A stretch of DNA of 17,562 nt from Candidatus Omnitrophica bacterium CG1_02_40_15 (GTDB lineage Bacteria; Omnitrophota; Gorgyraeia; Gorgyraeales; Gorgyraeaceae). Below the pieces are notes generated by a model. The model made no database searches and had not been told where the DNA came from. It saw only the letters and a program-made list of their open reading frames with translations. The position numbers were made by a program, and so were the translations under genes. Of the stretch, positions 13,936 to 17,562 are shown piece by piece. Each line of letters opens with the position of its first letter. Position 1 is the stretch's first letter. The DNA is taken from assembly GCA_001871815.1 (NCBI GenBank), contig MNVP01000039.1, positions 1 through 17,562 on the forward strand, given 5' to 3'.

Positions 13936-14053
13936 TTCTCGACTCGCGAAGTTTATCCCGAGTCCCTCGACTTCGCTCGGGATAAACTCCGTCGAGGGAC
14001 TCGCTCGAACAATATTCTTCGAGCGCAGCGAATAAAGTGAGCGAAGTCGAGAA
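13936..14053. repeat. Nested palindromic repeat between purL and purQ
   Basis: Four inverted repeats in 118 bases. Outer: TTCTCGACT (13936-13944) with AGTCGAGAA (14045-14053). Stem A: 13950-13962 with 13976-13988, 13 bp perfect. Stem B: CGAGTCCCTCGAC (13959-13971) with GTCGAGGGACTCG (13991-14003), 13 bp perfect. Stem C: CGCTCGAA (14002-14009) with TTCGAGCG (14018-14025). A and B overlap, so they are alternatives. The bases 13964-13982 are the inverse of the 19-base core of the 66-bp coding repeat. The right outer arm carries the GAGAAG that serves as the purQ ribosome-binding site. Confidence 0.9.
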
Positions 14054-14062
14054 GAAAAATTT

Positions 14063-14863
14063 ATGAAAAAGCCAAGAGTCATTGTTTTAAGGACCGCAGG
14101 AACGAATTGCGATAATGAAACCCAGGCTGCGTTTAAGATGGCAGGCGCTGACTCGGAACTTGTGCATATAAATGAATTGGCAAGGGATGAAAAATTTTTA
14201 AAGAATTTTCAGATACTAGCCATTCCCGGGGGGTTTACATACGGAGACGATATTGCATCAGGCAAGATCCTGGCAAATGAAATTAAATATAAGCTCAACG
14301 CAGACCTTAAAAATTTTATAAATAGCGGAAAGCTTGTGATAGGTATATGCAATGGCTTTCAGGCGCTTGTAAAAGCAGGGATTTTACCAGGTATAAATAG
14401 CGGGACAATAGAATCAACCCTTAGTTTTAATGATTCAGGGAGTTTCATTGATAAATGGGTAGATTTACGAACGACGAACGACGAACGACGACCAAAGGAA
14501 GTCCCGAGCGAAGTCGAGGGGCGAACGACGAAATGCGTCTGGGCAAAAAATCTTCCAGAAACTATATATCTTCCTATTGCGCATGGAGAAGGAAAATTTA
14601 TACCAAGAGATAACGATGTTTTAAATCAGTTAAGAAAAAATAAACAAATAGTTTTCAAGTATATTGATAACCCCAATGGCTCAATAGATGATATTGCAGG
14701 AATATGCGATACAACAGGGAGAGTCCTGGGCATGATGCCGCACCCTGAAAGGCATGTCCTTGGCACGCAGCATCCCAGATGGACCCGCGAAGGCTTAAAA
14801 GAGCGCGGCGACGGATTTATGATTTTTAAAAACGGCGTGGATTATGTCAGAATGAGGATGTAA
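14063..14863 (+). CDS. purQ: FGAM synthase glutaminase subunit
   Basis: A 266-residue class I glutamine amidotransferase that feeds ammonia to PurSL. Start MKKPRVIVLRTAGTNCDNET is standard for PurQ. The catalytic triad is visible: nucleophile C96 in GICNGFQALVKAGILPG, H227 and E229 in MMPHPERH. IPGGFTYGDDIASGKILA and the IAHGEGKF motif are also present. The C-terminal LGTQHPRWTREGLKERGDGFMIFKNGV is of the longer PurQ type found with PurSL. Residues 136-157 (RTTNDERRPKEVPSEVEGRT and two more) come from the 66-bp repeat shared with purL; they lie between the strand WVDL and KCVWAKNL, where other PurQ proteins have a short turn. The reading frame stays open and all catalytic residues are intact, so the enzyme is probably functional. 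ATG 14063 is preceded by GAGAAG within the spacer repeat. Confidence 0.95.
   Translation: MKKPRVIVLRTAGTNCDNETQAAFKMAGADSELVHINELARDEKFLKNFQILAIPGGFTYGDDIASGKILANEIKYKLNADLKNFINSGKLVIGICNGFQALVKAGILPGINSGTIESTLSFNDSGSFIDKWVDLRTTNDERRPKEVPSEVEGRTTKCVWAKNLPETIYLPIAHGEGKFIPRDNDVLNQLRKNKQIVFKYIDNPNGSIDDIAGICDTTGRVLGMMPHPERHVLGTQHPRWTREGLKERGDGFMIFKNGVDYVRMRM
14467..14532 (+). repeat. 66-bp coding repeat, copy in purQ
   Basis: A perfect match to 11234-11299 but entered at a different codon position: base 1 of the element is codon base 3 here and codon base 2 in purL, so the same DNA gives RTTNDERRPKEVPSEVEG here. The match ends sharply on both sides (T here versus A in purL before it, A versus T after it). 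Flanking DNA is unrelated, so this is an inserted element and not a duplicated gene segment. Confidence 0.95.
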
Positions 14864-14905
14864 CTTACGGAACCCTTGACAGATAAAAAGTGACGTAAGT
14901 TACAT
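14858..14905. repeat. Perfect 12-bp inverted repeat over the purQ stop
   Basis: ATGTAACTTACG (14858-14869) pairs exactly with CGTAAGTTACAT (14894-14905) around a 24-base loop. The left arm contains the last sense codon and the TAA stop (14861-14863) of purQ. No U-run follows, so it does not look like a terminator. Confidence 0.85.
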
Positions 14906-14916
14906 ATCCGAATTTG

Positions 14917-14964
14917 TCCCGCCCTTTTGGATAGCAGGCTGAAAAAATTGCTAAAAGGGCGGGA
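14917..14964. repeat. Perfect 12-bp inverted repeat in the purQ-purM spacer
   Basis: TCCCGCCCTTTT (14917-14928) pairs exactly with AAAAGGGCGGGA (14953-14964); inside, AGCA/TGCT (14933-14936/14949-14952) extends the hairpin after a bulge. Only TTAATT follows, which is weak for an intrinsic terminator, though a poor terminator or RNA stabiliser is possible. Confidence 0.85.
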
Positions 14965-15001
14965 TTAATTCGCACATACAAAGAAGTGATTCAAAGAAGA
15001 G

Positions 15002-15034
15002 GCAGTTACGAAAATCAAAAATTTTCGTAACTGC
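15002..15034. repeat. Perfect 14-bp hairpin before purM
   Basis: GCAGTTACGAAAAT (15002-15015) pairs exactly with ATTTTCGTAACTGC (15021-15034) around a 5-base loop. It ends 10 bases before the purM ribosome-binding site AAAGGAG (15045-15051). It would form a stable RNA stem just upstream of the purM start. Confidence 0.88.
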
Positions 15035-15056
15035 AGTGCTCATTAAAGGAGAAGCT

Positions 15057-16046
15057 ATGATTGATTATAAACGCTCAGGAGTAAATATAGATAGGGCAAA
15101 TGATTTTGTAAAGGATATTGGCCGCATGGCCAAAACTACAAGACGCAAAGAGGTTATATGTGATATAGGAGGATTCAGCGCTCTTACGAGTATCCCAAAA
15201 AAATATAAAGAGCCTATCCTTGTATCCTCTACTGACGGGGTAGGCACAAAATTAAAAATTGCCGATAGCCTGAATAAACACGACACAATAGGCATAGATC
15301 TTGTGGCAATGTCTGTGAACGACGTAGTGGTTACAGGCGCAGAGCCGCTCCTGTTCCTGGATTATTTTGCAACAGGAAAATTGAATAGTAAAAAGGCTGT
15401 GGGCATAATGAAAGGTATAGTGAAAGGGTGCAGGCAGGCTGGGTGCGCTCTTGTGGGAGGAGAAACCGCGGAGATGCCCAGCATGTATAATGGCGAAGAA
15501 TATGACCTGGCGGGATTTTCAGTGGGTATAGTTGAAAAAACCAAAATAATAGACGGGAAGTCTGTAAATGCAGGCGATATAGTAATAGGCATAGGTTCAA
15601 GCGGGCCCCATTCAAACGGTTTTAGTTTAATAAGAAAATTATTTTCTAAAAGCGAATTAAAAGGAAAATTCGGCAGGATCTTTCTGACCCCGACAATAAT
15701 TTATGTAAAGGCGATTTTAAAATTGATGGAAAAGGTCAAAATAAAATCCATTGCGCATATTACAGGCGGAGGTTTCTATGACAATATTCCAAGGGTTGTG
15801 CCGAGCGACAAATCCGTTCTGATATATAAAGAACTATGGCAAGTCCCTCAGATATTCAGAGTCATTCAAAAAAGGGCTGGGATAAGCTACAAAGAGATGC
15901 ACAGGACATTCAATATGGGGATAGGCATGGTGATAGTTGTCAGCAAATCTGACGTTAAAAAAGCGCATGAGATAATAAAAAAATTTAGATTAAAATCCTG
16001 GACTATCGGCGAGATTATTAAAGGCAACGGAGAGGTTATAATATAG
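15057..16046 (+). CDS. purM: AIR synthetase (FGAM cyclo-ligase)
   Basis: A 329-residue enzyme closing the imidazole ring: FGAM plus ATP to AIR. The start is ATG 15057 with AAAGGAG five bases before it, giving MIDYKRSGVNIDRANDFV; an in-frame upstream ATG at 15036 would include the ribosome site and the end of the hairpin. Family motifs in order: STDGVGTKLKIAD, GIDLVAMSVNDVVVTGAEPL with FLDYFATGKL, GGETAEMPSMY, GIGSSGPHSNGFSLIRKL, HITGGGFYDNIPRV and FNMGIGMVIVV. Length is slightly short of E. coli PurM (345) but complete. It shares the PurL ATP-binding fold and uses the product of PurSL/PurQ encoded just upstream. A perfect 30-base palindrome begins at the base after its stop codon. Confidence 0.97.
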   Translation: MIDYKRSGVNIDRANDFVKDIGRMAKTTRRKEVICDIGGFSALTSIPKKYKEPILVSSTDGVGTKLKIADSLNKHDTIGIDLVAMSVNDVVVTGAEPLLFLDYFATGKLNSKKAVGIMKGIVKGCRQAGCALVGGETAEMPSMYNGEEYDLAGFSVGIVEKTKIIDGKSVNAGDIVIGIGSSGPHSNGFSLIRKLFSKSELKGKFGRIFLTPTIIYVKAILKLMEKVKIKSIAHITGGGFYDNIPRVVPSDKSVLIYKELWQVPQIFRVIQKRAGISYKEMHRTFNMGIGMVIVVSKSDVKKAHEIIKKFRLKSWTIGEIIKGNGEVII

Positions 16047-16076
16047 TGTAGGGGACGGTCGCGACCGTCCCCTACA
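16047..16076. repeat. GTAGGGG-type palindrome, copy 2 (perfect)
   Basis: A perfect 30-base palindrome with half TGTAGGGGACGGTCG and its exact complement, starting immediately after the purM TAG (16044-16046) and ending 14 bases before the purD ATG. It shares the GTAGGGG ends and the GGTCGCGACC centre with 7802-7828. There is no loop, so it would extrude as a cruciform or fold as a tight RNA hairpin, and there is no U-run. Confidence 0.93.
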
Positions 16077-16090
16077 GTGTCGAGGCAGAT

Positions 16091-17368
16091 ATGAATGTTT
16101 TAGTAATCGGCTCTGGGGGAAGGGAACATGCTATAGTGTGGAAATTATCCCAGAGTAAAAAAGTGAAAAAGATATTCTGCGCTCCTGGAAATAGCGGTAT
16201 AAAAGAGATTGCGGAATTAGTTGATGTAAAACCAGATGATGTTCCCAGGCTTTTAGATTTCGCAAAAAATAATAAGATAGATTTGACTGTGGTAGGCCCG
16301 GAAGCGCCTTTAGTAAAAGGCATAGTGGATATCTTCAATGAAAACGGGTTAAAGGCATTCGGGCCTTTTAAAGACGTTGCGATGTTAGAAGGCAGTAAGG
16401 TTTTTTCTAAAAATATAATGAAAAAGTTTGGCCTGGCTACGGCGGATTTTAAGGTTTTCGATAATCCTAACAATGCGAGAAAATATCTAAACGAAATCGG
16501 CGTTCCTATTGTAATAAAAGCAGACGGCCTGGCAGCCGGTAAAGGCGTGATAATACCAAAGACAATAGAAGAAGGATTAAAGGTAATAGATTCTATAATG
16601 GTAGAAAGGATTTTTGGAGACAGCGGAAATAGAATTATTCTAGAAGATTGCCTGGAAGGCGAAGAGGTTTCTATGCTGGTTTTTACAGATGGGAAAACCA
16701 TCGTGCCTTTAGAATCCTCCCAGGACCATAAAAGGATTTTTGACAAAGATAAGGGCCCCAATACAGGCGGCATGGGGGCTTATTCGCCTGCGCCTATAGT
16801 CACAAAAGATATGCTGGGAGAAATTATAAAAGGTGTTTTCAGGCCTGTGGTAGATGGCCTTAAAAAAGAGGGCAAAGTTTATAAAGGCGTTTTATACGCA
16901 GGTTTAATGATAACTAAAAATGGGCCTATGGTTTTAGAATTTAATGTGAGGTTCGGGGATCCTGAGACGCAGGCGATATTGCCGAGATTAAAATCAGATC
17001 TTGCGGATATTATGATGGCCTGCGCAGATGGAACGCTTGATAAAATAGATGTTAAATGGGATAAATCTCCCTGCATATCCGTGGTATGCGCTTCAAAAGG
17101 ATACCCGGATGGGTATGAAAAAGATAAAGAGATATTCGGGCTGGAAGAGGCAAAAAAAATAAAAGATGTAATTGTATTCCACGCAGGCACAAAGAATGAA
17201 AATGGAAAGATCTTTACAAATGGCGGCAGGGTGCTTGGAGTAACGAGCCTTGGGAAGGATATTAAATCAGCTAAACTCAATGCGTATAAGGCGATAGAGC
17301 ATATAAGATTCGAAGGCATGCAGTATAGAAAAGATATCGGAGACAGAGCGATAAAAAGGCGAAGTTGA
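16091..17368 (+). CDS. purD: GAR synthetase (phosphoribosylamine-glycine ligase)
   Basis: A 425-residue ATP-grasp enzyme joining phosphoribosylamine and glycine. Diagnostic sequence: N-terminal MNVLVIGSGGREHAIVWKL, APGNSGI, DLTVVGPEAPLVKGIVD, the ATP-grasp segment VIKADGLAAGKGVIIP, EEVSMLVFTDG, the PurD signature SQDHKRIFDKDKGPNTGGMG followed by AYSPAP, YAGLMITKNGPMVLEFNVRFGDPETQ and the C-terminal domain NGGRVLGVTSLG. Length is standard for the bacterial enzyme with no fusion to PurM or PurN. ATG 16091 has a GAGG ribosome site (16082-16085) right after the palindrome that separates it from purM. It is the last purine gene seen; no terminator is evident in the next 190 bases. Confidence 0.97.
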   Translation: MNVLVIGSGGREHAIVWKLSQSKKVKKIFCAPGNSGIKEIAELVDVKPDDVPRLLDFAKNNKIDLTVVGPEAPLVKGIVDIFNENGLKAFGPFKDVAMLEGSKVFSKNIMKKFGLATADFKVFDNPNNARKYLNEIGVPIVIKADGLAAGKGVIIPKTIEEGLKVIDSIMVERIFGDSGNRIILEDCLEGEEVSMLVFTDGKTIVPLESSQDHKRIFDKDKGPNTGGMGAYSPAPIVTKDMLGEIIKGVFRPVVDGLKKEGKVYKGVLYAGLMITKNGPMVLEFNVRFGDPETQAILPRLKSDLADIMMACADGTLDKIDVKWDKSPCISVVCASKGYPDGYEKDKEIFGLEEAKKIKDVIVFHAGTKNENGKIFTNGGRVLGVTSLGKDIKSAKLNAYKAIEHIRFEGMQYRKDIGDRAIKRRS

Positions 17369-17495
17369 CATTTCTGTCATTCAGACTGTGTCAGAATATT
17401 GGTTTAAAAGTCGTTCTTTGACAAAAAATATACTTTATAGCCTTTTAGTTGTTAAAATAGCTCTCTTTTTGTAAAGGCAAAAGGGATTCCCTTAT

Positions 17496-17562
17496 TTGCT
17501 GGATGAATCCCCTGACACCAAAGATACTTATTATCTTGAGATATTAAAACAGCTTGATAATA
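17496..17562 (+). CDS. Possible start of a further gene, cut by the window end
   Basis: After purD there are about 127 bases without a convincing gene, but from TTG 17496 an open frame runs to the window end, reading LLDESPDTKDTYYLEILKQL in ordinary protein-like composition. AAAAGGG at about 17479-17485 could be its ribosome site and GTTAAAAT (17451-17458) part of a promoter. TTGACA at 17418-17423 is too far from that -10 to pair with it. No family can be recognised from 22 residues; this is weak. Confidence 0.2.
   Translation, partial: MLDESPDTKDTYYLEILKQLDN

Noticed and set aside
14876..14905. TTGACA at 14876-14881 followed by TTACAT as an internal promoter for purM
   Set aside because: The -10 matches the consensus at only three of six positions and lies in the arm of the inverted repeat; too weak to list.
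14917..14970. Hairpin after purQ as an intrinsic terminator
   Set aside because: The stem is strong but is followed by only TTAATT, with no U-run, and purM continues the pathway in the same direction.
16072..16773. Long minus-strand ORF of 233 residues opposite purD
   Set aside because: Its composition is Ser/Pro/Phe-rich as expected of an antisense shadow, and purD on the + strand is unambiguous.

Overview
The window is 17.6 kb of A+T-leaning bacterial DNA (roughly 40% G+C by eye). Every protein gene I accept is on the + strand. No marker gene fixes the taxon. Three things resemble Candidatus Omnitrophota or a related uncultured lineage: a secreted protein beginning IPRVINYQGRL, a PurS-PurL fusion with a separate PurQ, and an abundance of small palindromic repeats, some inside genes. 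That assignment is inference from remembered family patterns, not from a search.

Layout. 87-1299: a small cupin overlapping an agmatinase gene (speB). 1317-5613: a signalling block of four genes, namely a membrane HAMP-GAF histidine kinase, a stand-alone receiver, a receiver-histidine kinase hybrid and another stand-alone receiver; none has a DNA-binding output domain. 5634-6862: a promoter, a secreted protein, pyruvoyl-dependent arginine decarboxylase (PdaD) and an intrinsic terminator. That terminator lies inside the 5' end of the next gene, an ApbE-type flavin transferase lipoprotein (6803-7798). 7842-7961: tRNA-Phe(GAA) with its own promoter, followed by a palindrome-rich spacer, a membrane-anchored secreted protein (8125-8844) and a clear terminator. 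8893-17368: a purine cluster in the order purB, purC, purSL, purQ, purM, purD. Its promoter sits so close to the purB ATG that the mRNA is probably leaderless or nearly so.

Function. PdaD (arginine to agmatine) and SpeB (agmatine to putrescine plus urea) together give a two-step route to putrescine, with the two-component genes between them. The pur genes encode GAR synthetase (PurD), FGAM synthase (PurSL + PurQ), AIR synthetase (PurM), SAICAR synthetase (PurC) and adenylosuccinate lyase (PurB). PurF, a GAR transformylase (PurN/PurT), PurE/PurK and PurH are not in the window.

The most striking feature is the repeat content of the purine cluster. A perfect 66-bp repeat (exactly 22 codons, no stop in any of six frames) lies inside both purL and purQ and is read in different frames in the two genes. 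It falls in the linker between two PurS-like domains of PurSL and in an apparent loop of PurQ. Its 19-bp core recurs inverted in the purL-purQ spacer, where alternative overlapping hairpins can form. A different palindrome family (GTAGGGG...CGGTCGCGACCG...) sits directly after the stop codons of apbE and purM. Other perfect 12-14 bp inverted repeats fill the purC-purL and purQ-purM gaps. This looks like several families of small palindromic elements, one of which tolerates or exploits insertion into essential coding sequence, comparable in principle to Rickettsia palindromic elements.
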